From contig JAUWVD010000089.1 in the NCBI GenBank assembly GCA_030617585.1, forward strand, positions 1-5,575: a stretch of 5,575 nt of DNA. Direction: 5' to 3'. How positions within the stretch are numbered: position 1 is the stretch's first letter; every line of letters begins with the position of its first letter. This DNA is from Candidatus Methanophagales archaeon. Its GTDB lineage: Archaea; Halobacteriota; Syntropharchaeia; Alkanophagales; Methanospirareceae. Made by a program: the position numbers and the translations under genes. Below, piece after piece: positions 1 through 5,088 of this stretch. The notes under the pieces were generated by a model that was given only the letters and a program-made list of their open reading frames with translations, had not been told where the DNA came from and made no database searches.

Positions 1-21
1 CAAATATAAGTGCAGCCACCC

Positions 22-282
22 CTACTTTTTAGAAAGTTTCTCTATCATAACACTCTTATCACAGTTGCCACATCGCACCCTGTACGGCCGTCGCTTGAGT
101 ATAATGCTCGATTCCTGTTCCACCTCGCAGTAGGGGCACTTAAGCTTGTAGTTAAATTCATCCTCGCCTTTTCTCCGCCATAAAAATAATACACCCTTCT
201 CTTCTCCGTTTTTGTCCTTCAATTTCCTTTTCGTAACGTATGCAAAATCGGCTATGTCATTTATATCAAAGGGTGGTTCCAT
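22..282 (-). CDS. Small zinc-ribbon protein, function unknown (86 aa)
   Basis: Small, basic, probably cytoplasmic protein with two CxxC knuckles, CPYC (C49, C52) and CGNC (C71, C74), spaced like a single zinc ribbon. The N-terminal half (residues 1-45) is charged, holds FAYVTKRKLKDK and has no cysteines. The ribbon vaguely recalls Elf1-type or other nucleic-acid-binding ribbons of archaea, but I cannot assign a function. I chose the ATG at 282 over the one at 318. It follows the reductase stop codon by 17 nt and has GGAG at 293-296 with 10-nt spacing. The longer start would overlap the reductase by 19 nt, add a low-complexity arginine run and lack a close ribosome binding site. It is the second gene of a two-gene unit with the reductase and probably shares its transcript. 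No hydrophobic segment is present. Confidence 0.75.
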   Translation of the reverse strand: MEPPFDINDIADFAYVTKRKLKDKNGEEKGVLFLWRRKGEDEFNYKLKCPYCEVEQESSIILKRRPYRVRCGNCDKSVMIEKLSKK

Positions 283-299
283 TTTTTGTCGTCTCCGCC

Positions 300-974
300 T
301 CAGTAACGAACACGCCATTGCAGTATAATACCTTTGTCCATCTTCTCGACACTTAAAAGCTCCAGCTTTGCCATATCCGTAACAAAGCCCCTACCATCTA
401 CAAGCGTCGGAGCGTGTTCGCCACCGATAATTATATTGCCAATATATATATAAATCTCATCAACGAGCCCCTGCGAAACCAGGGACCAGTTAAGCGTTGC
501 ACCGCCTTCCACCATTAATCTCTCCACACCACGATGCCAAAGCAAATCTAAAAGTTTCTTCAAGTCCACTTCTTCCCTGCCACAGACAATAATCTCCGCT
601 TTCTCGCCTAATCTATCAACATCCGCTATTATCGCCCGTTTGGAAACGGCAATTATACGTTTGCCACTGCCCTTGTTCAGTATCTCGGCGTCAATTGGCG
701 TTCTCGCACGGCTATCTACTACGATTCGTATTGGATTCTCATCCCTTTCCGCTTGCTTCCTATCTTCGCGCCTCTCTTTTGATTTCACTGTTAAAGATGG
801 ATTGTCTGCCAGAACAGTACCTATGCCAACCATTATTGCATCGCTTCCCGCCTTCAGAGCATCAACTCTATCTCGATCTCCCCTACCGCTTATTCTCGTC
901 TGCACTCGTTCTACCGTTGAAATCTTCCCATCCGCGCTCATGGCGGCATTTATAAATACAAATGGTCTTTCCAT
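300..974 (-). CDS. 2,5-diamino-6-ribosylamino-4(3H)-pyrimidinone 5'-phosphate reductase, archaeal type
   Basis: NAD(P)H-dependent reductase of riboflavin synthesis. It reduces the ribosyl group of the GTP-derived diaminopyrimidine to the ribityl form, and in methanogen-type archaea the pathway also feeds F420. The 224 residues match the stand-alone RibD C-terminal (DHFR-like) fold. Visible motifs are FINAAMSADGKIS (7-19), SGRGDRDRVDALKAGSDAI (29-47), the VGIGTVLADNPSLTV loop (49-63), VVDSR (85-89), and the dinucleotide-binding VEGGATLNWSL (155-165). The bacterial N-terminal deaminase domain is absent, as usual in archaea and in yeast Rib7. Start: the ATG at 974 has GGTGATC at 983-989, a long match to the 16S 3' end, with 8-nt spacing. 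It lies after the helicase terminator, so it should have its own promoter, and it is followed closely by the zinc-ribbon gene. Confidence in the family is high; the substrate is inferred from the archaeal family. Confidence 0.92.
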   Translation of the reverse strand: MERPFVFINAAMSADGKISTVERVQTRISGRGDRDRVDALKAGSDAIMVGIGTVLADNPSLTVKSKERREDRKQAERDENPIRIVVDSRARTPIDAEILNKGSGKRIIAVSKRAIIADVDRLGEKAEIIVCGREEVDLKKLLDLLWHRGVERLMVEGGATLNWSLVSQGLVDEIYIYIGNIIIGGEHAPTLVDGRGFVTDMAKLELLSVEKMDKGIILQWRVRY

Positions 975-982
975 TTTACTGT

Positions 983-989
983 GATCACC
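983..989 (-). promoter_or_regulatory. Ribosome binding site of the reductase gene (GGTGATC)
   Basis: The minus strand reads GGTGATC eight nucleotides before the reductase ATG at 974. This is complementary to GATCACC in the conserved 3' end of 16S rRNA, and it fixes the start codon. The same GGTGAT form precedes the DUF2178 gene at 4744, so it seems to be the normal strong site of this genome. Confidence 0.75.
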
Positions 990-1017
990 ACAAAATCATT
1001 CTATATACTAATGTCTT

Positions 1018-1029
1018 AATAATAAATTC
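1018..1029 (-). promoter_or_regulatory. Possible TATA box of the reductase unit
   Basis: The minus strand reads GAATTTATTATT between the helicase terminator and the reductase. A transcription start about 25 nt downstream, near 1000, would leave a leader of about 26 nt that keeps the GGTGATC site. A second TATA-like string, AGTATATAG at 1002-1010, would place the start near 980 and cut off the ribosome binding site, so it is less likely. The whole 975-1044 gap is AT-rich, so this call is weak. Confidence 0.3.
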
Positions 1030-1044
1030 AAAATTTTGTTATAG

Positions 1045-1070
1045 AAAAAAAAGCAGCCATATATGGCTGC
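1045..1070 (-). terminator. Palindrome plus U-run terminator of the helicase gene
   Basis: Positions 1053-1070 form a perfect 18-bp palindrome, GCAGCCATATATGGCTGC, followed on the minus strand by eight T (1045-1052). It begins 2 nt after the helicase stop codon at 1073. On the minus strand it looks like a bacterial intrinsic terminator; for archaeal RNA polymerase the T-run itself is the main signal. On the plus strand no T-run follows, so it should act in one direction only. It separates the helicase transcript from the co-directional reductase unit. Confidence 0.75.
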
Positions 1071-1072
1071 GT

Positions 1073-2251
1073 TTAGCTACTATGGGGTCTACGTCCCGGC
1101 CTAAATGATCTTTGGGGGGTATTCTTCCTGCTGATTCGTACTTTCTTTACATCCGGCAGTTTTTCTTCTGTTATGGTTACCTCATTGCCTTTCATTACGC
1201 GTCTAAAACTATCATGATCTCGGCTTGCAAGGATATTAATTGCTATTCCACCTTTACCCGCTCGTGCGGTTCGCCCGATCCTATGGATGTAATCCTTGCT
1301 GTACATGGGAATATCATAATTGTATATGTGCGAAACATGAGGGATGTCAAGTCCTCGTGCTGCGACATCTGTACATACAAGAACACGAACGTCATGAGAG
1401 TGGAATTGCTTCATTACCCTGTCTCTTTTGTCCTGCGTAAGCCCACCATGGATAGCCATAGCACCTATTCCTAACGCTTTGAGATTGCTTGCAACAAAAT
1501 CGGTATTTGAACGTGTATTACAGAACACCATTACAAGCTCTGATTCTTCGTGGTTCAATAAATGGACTAGCAAAGAAAATTTCAAATTGTCTGGTACATC
1601 ATAGTATAACTGCGTTAATTTACTCGGATCTACATACGCTTCTGCCGATACGCTAATAGGATCTTTCTGGTATTTCCGTGCAAGAACGGTTATCTCTCGT
1701 GAGATAGTAGCGGAAAACAAGAGTGTCTGCCGGTTTCGTGGACATTCCCCTACTATCTTCTTGACATCAGGGATAAAGCCCATATCCAGCATTCGGTCCG
1801 CTTCATCTAAGACTAGTATGTTTACCTTACTTAAGTTAAGTGTCCGCCGCCCAATATGATCTAATATTCTGCCGGGCGTTCCTACTACTACATCCGCTCT
1901 CCGTAACTGCGTAATTTGTGGATTGATAGATACACCACCAAAAACTGCAACAATCCGTAACGGTTTGTATTTTGAAAATAGGCTTAACGCTGCTGCAACT
2001 TGTTGTGCCAATTCTCGTGTTGGCGTTAGTACAAGTGTCCGAATCCCGGTTCCTTTTTCTGTCTTTTCTATAATGTCCGCAGCAAATGCAAGTGTCTTTC
2101 CAGAACCTGTTGCCGCCTCCGCTATAACGTCCTTACCTGAAAGAATTAACGAAATCGATTTCTCCTGTATTTCTGTTGGTCTTTCAAACCCTTCTTCTTC
2201 TATTGATTCCAAAATAGGCTCAATAATACCTAATTCCTTAAAACTCTTCAT
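1073..2251 (-). CDS. DEAD-box ATP-dependent RNA helicase (392 aa)
   Basis: Cytoplasmic RNA-dependent ATPase that unwinds short RNA duplexes, probably in RNA folding, ribosome assembly or decay. All superfamily 2 motifs are present in order: FERPTEIQ Q-motif (22-29, Q29), motif I AATGSGKT (46-53), PTRELA (77-82), GG (105-106), TPGR (125-128), DEAD (149-152), SAT (180-182), VFCNT (242-246), TDVAARGLD (294-302) and HRIGRTAR (323-330). The two RecA-like lobes fill nearly the whole protein. The tail after residue 370 is short and basic (ISRKNTPQRSFRPGRRPHSS), possibly an RNA-binding extension, and no dimerisation or RNA-recognition domain follows as in bacterial DeaD/CsdA. The minimal length fits archaeal members such as the Methanocaldococcus enzyme. 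Start: the first ATG, giving the usual SFKELGI opening; an in-frame TAA lies 42 nt upstream. No strong ribosome binding site sits next to it. It is monocistronic with its own TATA box and terminator. Confidence 0.95.
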   Translation of the reverse strand: MKSFKELGIIEPILESIEEEGFERPTEIQEKSISLILSGKDVIAEAATGSGKTLAFAADIIEKTEKGTGIRTLVLTPTRELAQQVAAALSLFSKYKPLRIVAVFGGVSINPQITQLRRADVVVGTPGRILDHIGRRTLNLSKVNILVLDEADRMLDMGFIPDVKKIVGECPRNRQTLLFSATISREITVLARKYQKDPISVSAEAYVDPSKLTQLYYDVPDNLKFSLLVHLLNHEESELVMVFCNTRSNTDFVASNLKALGIGAMAIHGGLTQDKRDRVMKQFHSHDVRVLVCTDVAARGLDIPHVSHIYNYDIPMYSKDYIHRIGRTARAGKGGIAINILASRDHDSFRRVMKGNEVTITEEKLPDVKKVRISRKNTPQRSFRPGRRPHSS

Positions 2252-2320
2252 TTCATATTCAAGAAAAAAGTCTACTGCTTTCCCTTATTTACCTCTCTGT
2301 ATTATACCTACTAATTATGA

Positions 2321-2336
2321 GTATATAAAGGTTTAA
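2321..2336 (-). promoter_or_regulatory. TATA/BRE promoter of the helicase gene
   Basis: The minus strand reads TTAAACCTTTATATAC, a near-consensus archaeal TATA box (CTTTATATAC, 2321-2330) preceded by a BRE-like AAACC. A start about 25 nt downstream, near 2300, leaves a leader of about 50 nt. That leader contains GAGAGGTAAA at 2288-2297, too far from the ATG (about 36 nt) to act as a normal ribosome binding site, and a T-rich run before the start codon. Promoter quality suggests good expression. Confidence 0.7.
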
Positions 2337-2344
2337 ACTTTCCT

Positions 2345-2363
2345 TTCATTCATTCATTCATTC
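2345..2363. repeat. TTCA tandem microsatellite
   Basis: Nineteen bases consist of 4.75 perfect copies of TTCA, just upstream of the helicase TATA box. It lies outside any gene. Copy number could vary by slippage, but no regulatory effect can be read from the sequence. Confidence 0.8.
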
Positions 2364-2560
2364 TCCTCTTCGACAACCATGTTCCTTATGAGGGCACTGT
2401 CGAATTTCCCCGTGAAATCACTACGCTATACCCCCAAATTTTACCGCTGAGTGCGCGGAGAACGCAGAGGCATTACAATATCGCCCTCTTTCACCACTTC
2501 ATGAATGGCTTTTTTGATATGATGCCATCCGGATTGTATTTTGTATTTTGCCGGAAATAC
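2364..2560. other. Intergenic stretch without a recognisable gene
   Basis: No ORF with a start signal is seen on either strand. The stretch holds a possible 7-bp stem (TTCGACA at 2369-2375 with TGTCGAA at 2398-2404, 22-nt loop), one degenerate repeat unit near 2454-2471, and a 5-bp stem with a T-rich loop (ATGGC 2505-2509, GCCAT 2524-2528). None of these is strong enough for an RNA gene call. Confidence 0.5.
2454..2471 (+). repeat. Degenerate GC-rich copy of the CACAGAG-type repeat
   Basis: The string GCGCGGAGAACGCAGAGG aligns without gaps to CCACAGAGACCACAGAGG of the right-hand palindrome (5192-5209) with 13 of 18 identities. It matches the GC-rich variant of this repeat type often seen between genes in environmental genomes. 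It is a single short unit with no inverted partner nearby, so it may be a decayed remnant. Confidence 0.4.
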
Positions 2561-2578
2561 CAAAAGCTTTATATATGA
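2561..2578 (+). promoter_or_regulatory. TATA-box promoter of the transposase relic, leaderless type
   Basis: CAAAAGCTTTATATATGA contains the archaeal core CTTTATATAT (2567-2576) with an A-rich BRE-like flank. Its centre lies about 26 nt before the ATG at 2599, so transcription should start at or within a few bases of that ATG, giving a leaderless mRNA. No ribosome binding site precedes the ATG, which agrees with this. The promoter looks intact although the gene it served is broken, and it points towards the glycosyltransferase. Confidence 0.6.
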
Positions 2579-2598
2579 CCTTTTTCATATGGACAACT

Positions 2599-2909
2599 AT
2601 GGCAATCACCATACCTGAAGCAAGAATAACTTTGGATTCAGAAAGTATAGCTTTTTATGATAGGCTGCGTAATAGTTAAAGCACACATACTCAAACTGCT
2701 CAATGCATTAGAAGCCTAAATGCGACTCGCAGGCGAGTTGCTAAATGGAAATCAATCCGTGGAAGATGAACTAAATCGACTAAAGGGCGAGAAAGGAAAG
2801 TCGAAATTCACGTTAAAGATGGCTGAAAAGAAAAAGGTCAGCGTAAAGTTATAGGGATAAGGGGAAAGGGCATAAAAAAGCGAAGAAGAAAAGAGCCAAG
2901 ATGAAATGA
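2599..2909 (+). pseudogene. Decayed N-terminal part of an IS66-like transposase gene
   Basis: An intact start reads MAITIPEARITLDSES and continues to a TAA at 2677. Reading then shifts by +1 from 2672 (IVKAHILKLLNALEA, stop at 2717) and continues after it as GELLNGNQSVEDELNRLKGEKGKSK. It meets a TAG near 2852 and, in another frame, ends as the lysine-rich RDKGKGHKKAKKKRAKMK with TGA at 2907. This order (short helical start, charged coiled region, NRLKGE.GK, then a Lys-rich linker) is what I recall of the N-terminus of IS66-like transposases of methanogens. The catalytic DDE part is absent. At least two stops and two frame changes mean it cannot work. The tail overlaps the glycosyltransferase start by ATGA. 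The family call rests on memory of the NRLKGE motif region; a small unrelated coding relic is the alternative. Confidence 0.5.
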
Positions 2910-4033
2910 AAATCGCATGCGTATATGACGTAATCTATCCCTATGTGATAGGTGGGACAGAGAAGAGGATCTGGGAGATCTCAAAGCGAATAGCTAAAAA
3001 GGGGCATGAAGTGCATTTGTTTGGAATGAAATACTGGGCTGGAGAAGATGTTATAATAAAAGAAGGTGTTTATCTGCATGGCGTTTGCGAACCAAAAGAG
3101 TTGTATGTTGATGGAAGAAGATCTATAAATCCCGCAATATATTTTGCAAGTAAAGTCCTCACGCCTTTACTAAAAGGAGATTATGACATCATAGATTGTC
3201 AAGGTTTTTCCTATTTCCCTTGTTTTTCTGCAAAGATTTGTTCTGCATTGCGGAGAATTCCATTATTAATTACATGGTGTGAGGTATGGGATGATTACTG
3301 GTATGAATATCTAGGTAAAAAGGGGATATTTGGGAAAGTGATTGAGAAAACGACCACGCATTTAACTGATAAAATGATTGCGGTTTCAGAAAGGACGAAG
3401 AATGATTTAAAACGGATCGGAGTGAAGAACAATATCAAAATAATCCCAAATGGGATAGATTTTGAAATGATAAGACAGATAAAAGCATCGGAGGAAGAAT
3501 CAGATGTGATATTCGCCGGAAGGTTGATAAAGGAGAAGAATGTGGATGTTCTGATTAAAGCGGTAAAGTTGGTTAAGAAAGAGGTGCCAGAGGTGAAATG
3601 TAAGATCATCGGCGAAGGTCCGGAGAAGACTAAGTTAGAGAAGTTGGCTTATGATTTGGGATTAGAGTCTAATGTCGAGTTTACTGGATTTTTAGGTGAC
3701 TATAACGATGTGATTTCATGTATGAAGTCATCGAAGGTGCTTATGTTGCCTTCGACCAGAGAGGGTTTTGGAATCGCGGCGCTGGAGGCGAATGCGTGTG
3801 GGTTGCCGGTCGTTACAGTAAATCATAAAATGAATGCGGTATGCGATTTTATAGAACGCGATAGAAATGGCTTTATATGTGAACTTTCAGAGACGGACGC
3901 TGCGGATAATATACTCCGGGGGCTGGATGAAGGGGCGGATATGGCGGGGAGCTGTATAGAGAATGCAAGTAGGTATGATTGGGAGAGGATATTTAATTTA
4001 ACAGAATCCATGTATGAAGAGGTAATTACTTAA
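2906..4033 (+). CDS. GT4-type glycosyltransferase, group 1 family (375 aa)
   Basis: Retaining GT-B glycosyltransferase that moves a sugar from a nucleotide-sugar donor to an unknown acceptor, probably for surface polysaccharide, glycolipid or glycoprotein. The N-terminal acceptor lobe starts MKIACVYDVIYPYVIGGTEKR, with the GG loop at 16-17. The C-terminal donor lobe follows PNGID (181-185) and shows FAGRLIKEKN (203-212, with R206 and K211), GEGP (236-239) and the EX7E signature in EGFGIAALE (E286, E294). The length is normal and the gene appears intact. There is no signal peptide or membrane helix, so it acts in the cytoplasm or loosely at the membrane. No strong ribosome binding site precedes the ATG; AGGGGAAAGGG ends about 36 nt away. 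A weak TATA-like CATAAAAAAG (2871-2880) could give a near-leaderless start; otherwise the relic promoter at 2567 could drive it through a long leader. No other sugar genes are in the window, so donor and acceptor stay open. Confidence 0.9.
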   Translation: MKIACVYDVIYPYVIGGTEKRIWEISKRIAKKGHEVHLFGMKYWAGEDVIIKEGVYLHGVCEPKELYVDGRRSINPAIYFASKVLTPLLKGDYDIIDCQGFSYFPCFSAKICSALRRIPLLITWCEVWDDYWYEYLGKKGIFGKVIEKTTTHLTDKMIAVSERTKNDLKRIGVKNNIKIIPNGIDFEMIRQIKASEEESDVIFAGRLIKEKNVDVLIKAVKLVKKEVPEVKCKIIGEGPEKTKLEKLAYDLGLESNVEFTGFLGDYNDVISCMKSSKVLMLPSTREGFGIAALEANACGLPVVTVNHKMNAVCDFIERDRNGFICELSETDAADNILRGLDEGADMAGSCIENASRYDWERIFNLTESMYEEVIT

Positions 4034-4145
4034 TTGGGAAGTAATGGAACTCCTCCGGGATTACTGGAAATTTGGCAGTGTCCACTACTAAATACTTGTA
4101 GGTAGACAACGTAATGTATGTGTTTTGCAGGCGACCACAAAAGTA
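4034..4145. other. Convergent gap between glycosyltransferase and regulator cassette
   Basis: The two flanking genes end towards each other here. I see only short stems (AGTAAT 4040-4045 with ATTACT 4060-4065; CTAC with GTAG near 4085-4101) and no T-run longer than four on either strand, so no terminator is called. Confidence 0.4.
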
Positions 4146-4343
4146 TCATTCATCGTCAAATATAAACAGCTCTTCTATTTTTGAGTTTAAAACATTTGCA
4201 ATATTATACGCTAATTTAAGAGAGGGGTTGTATTTACCCTTCTCCAGAAAAACAATTGTTTCTCGCCGTACACCAACTTTTTGGGCTAATTCTTCCTGTG
4301 TCAGGTCGTATCTTGCCCTGAATTCTTTGATTCTGGTCTTCAC
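4146..4343 (-). CDS. Cro/CI-type HTH transcriptional regulator (65 aa), GTG start
   Basis: Small DNA-binding protein that is almost only an HTH_3 (XRE) domain: five-helix pattern with the helix-turn-helix at about residues 15-34 (TQEELAQKVGVRRETIVFLE), then GKYNPSLKLAYNIANVLN and the IEELFIF end. It resembles the YozG-like small regulators found next to membrane proteins. Start: I choose GTG at 4343. It overlaps the stop of the membrane-protein gene as GTGA and has AAAGGGG at 4353-4359 with 9-nt spacing. It also gives the usual opening (V/M)KTRIKEFR of this family. The ATGs at 4388 and 4373 would lie deep inside the upstream gene and add a tail not typical of the family. It is the last gene of a three-gene operon and translationally coupled. 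Its likely target is the palindrome at 4876-4892, which would make it autoregulatory (inference). Confidence 0.88.
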   Translation of the reverse strand: MKTRIKEFRARYDLTQEELAQKVGVRRETIVFLEKGKYNPSLKLAYNIANVLNSKIEELFIFDDE

Positions 4344-4744
4344 GTAACGTCGCCCCTTTGATTGTAGTGCCATCGAAGTATGATCCATGACCCTACCCCG
4401 ACAATGAAGAGATCTGGTATAACCGCCTTAAAATTGAAGTTTAATCTCCAGATCATGCATATTAATTGAAGAAGAGCCATGGTCACAAGGAGAATGCAGA
4501 ACGCATGATAGCCTGCTTTTTCATTGATTCTCACAGACCGTTCATCCCGGATCATATCTTCTTTCGGTGTTGCTGCTGTAATGATGGCTGAGACAATCAT
4601 GATGATCCCCATGATGATCAAGGCAAAACCAATCCCGAAATAGGCGGAATTAGAAAGAAAGCACAGCATAAGGATGCCAGCGAGGATCAAGAGAGCAGCA
4701 ATGCCTGAGAATCGTAAGCTGTTCTTATCTACTCTTAATTTCAT
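4340..4744 (-). CDS. Four-helix membrane protein, DUF2178 type (134 aa)
   Basis: Integral membrane protein with four predicted helices at about 12-31, 35-58, 80-99 and 108-124. Helices 2 and 3 are separated by a charged loop, EDMIRDERSVRINEKAGYHAF (62-82). The DER....EKAG pattern is the mark of the DUF2178 family as I know it. Function is unknown; such proteins are repeatedly encoded beside small XRE regulators in archaea and bacteria, so a role in sensing or in controlling the regulator is a fair guess. The ATG at 4744 has AGGTGA at 4751-4756 with 6-nt spacing and overlaps the stop of the preceding small ORF as ATGA. Its own stop overlaps the regulator's GTG. The sequence ends with a short hydrophilic tail (HYNQRGDVT). 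Confidence 0.82.
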   Translation of the reverse strand: MKLRVDKNSLRFSGIAALLILAGILMLCFLSNSAYFGIGFALIIMGIIMIVSAIITAATPKEDMIRDERSVRINEKAGYHAFCILLVTMALLQLICMIWRLNFNFKAVIPDLFIVGVGSWIILRWHYNQRGDVT

Positions 4745-4851
4745 CCAATATCACCTTTCCTGCTCTGGTACCACCACATACCATAGATTCCCCTCTGCCC
4801 AACTCTGCGTATTCCAATTATCTCTTCTTTTTTCCGCTTTTGTTTCGCCAT
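4741..4851 (-). CDS. Small basic ORF heading the regulator operon (36 aa)
   Basis: A 36-codon ORF starting MAKQKRKKEEIIGIRRVGQR and ending YGMWWYQSRKGDIG. The first ten residues are lysine-rich; the second half is aromatic (IYGMWWYQ). Two signals support translation: AGGGGAAG at 4856-4863 with 7-nt spacing before the ATG, and a stop codon that overlaps the ATG of the DUF2178 gene as ATGA, the same coupling as between the next two genes. The ribosome binding site of the membrane protein lies inside this ORF. It has no recognised domain, signal peptide or clear membrane segment. It could be a real small partner protein or a leader peptide that sets translation of the operon. I do not recognise it. 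Confidence 0.55.
   Translation of the reverse strand: MAKQKRKKEEIIGIRRVGQRGIYGMWWYQSRKGDIG
4751..4757 (-). promoter_or_regulatory. Ribosome binding site of the DUF2178 gene (AGGTGAT region)
   Basis: The minus strand reads AAAGGTGATATTGG before the ATG at 4744. The AGGTGAT core matches the 16S 3' end, and it lies within the last codons of the 36-residue ORF, so ribosomes ending there can restart on the membrane-protein gene. Confidence 0.6.
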
Positions 4852-4875
4852 TTTTCTTCCCCTATATTAGTTATT

Positions 4876-4892
4876 TCTAACTTTATGTTAGA
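4876..4892. promoter_or_regulatory. Candidate operator palindrome of the regulator operon
   Basis: TCTAACTTTATGTTAGA has perfect 6-bp arms (TCTAAC, GTTAGA) around a 5-bp centre. A further half-site, TTAG at 4867-4870, pairs with CTAA at 4877-4880. The palindrome lies about 20-35 nt downstream of the TATA box and covers the expected transcription start near 4885. A bound HTH dimer there would block initiation. The binder is inferred from the operon, not shown. Confidence 0.5.
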
Positions 4893-4905
4893 TATATACA
4901 ACTTA

Positions 4906-4916
4906 CTATATAAAAA
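4906..4916 (-). promoter_or_regulatory. TATA box of the three-gene regulator operon
   Basis: The minus strand reads TTTTTATATAG, a good archaeal TATA box, with AT-rich upstream sequence. Transcription should start near 4885, leaving a leader of about 34 nt that includes the AGGGGAAG site before the 36-codon ORF. Confidence 0.55.
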
Positions 4917-5088
4917 TATTCGTTTTTTTCTAAAATCTCATTTTTGATTGAGCGAAAGAACTGATTTTCAATCGCTTTTATTTGCGCGGCACTATACTGT
5001 ATTGCAAAAATCCGGTGCATCCAAATTTTGAAAGCGCGATAAAAATCGAAAACATTTCAATCGTATATGTAGAAACATGTTTATCATA
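4917..5088. other. AT-rich intergenic stretch without a recognisable gene
   Basis: No supported ORF or RNA gene is seen. It holds GATTGA/TCAATC arms near 4947-4972, two loosely related strings rich in CGATTTT and GCGC, and a perfect 10-bp palindrome, AAACATGTTT, at 5073-5082. These could be regulatory sites but nothing ties them to a gene. Confidence 0.4.

Noticed and set aside
640..984. Plus-strand ORFs opposite the reductase
   Set aside because: They are antisense to well-conserved reductase motifs, have no ribosome binding site and encode low-complexity Ser/Leu-rich sequence.
1112..1474. Plus-strand ORF of 120 codons opposite the helicase
   Set aside because: It is the antisense of the conserved helicase motifs and its residues show no domain; the same holds for the ORFs at 1240-1440 and 1923-2336.
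2369..2404. 7-bp stem TTCGACA/TGTCGAA with a 22-nt loop
   Set aside because: The stem does not extend inwards or outwards and no T-run follows, so neither a terminator nor an RNA gene is supported.
3295..3609. Minus-strand ORF inside the glycosyltransferase gene
   Set aside because: It is a shadow of the intact GT4 gene; the 3823-4011 minus ORF is rejected for the same reason.
4040..4065. AGTAAT/ATTACT stem after the glycosyltransferase as terminator
   Set aside because: It has only 6 A/T-rich pairs, a 14-nt loop and no T-run.
4114..4347. Plus-strand ORF of 77 codons opposite the regulator
   Set aside because: It is antisense to a clear HTH domain and lacks a ribosome binding site.
4674..4880. 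Plus-strand ORF of 68 codons across the regulator operon start
   Set aside because: It overlaps antisense the DUF2178 start, the 36-codon ORF and the operator, which all have better signals.
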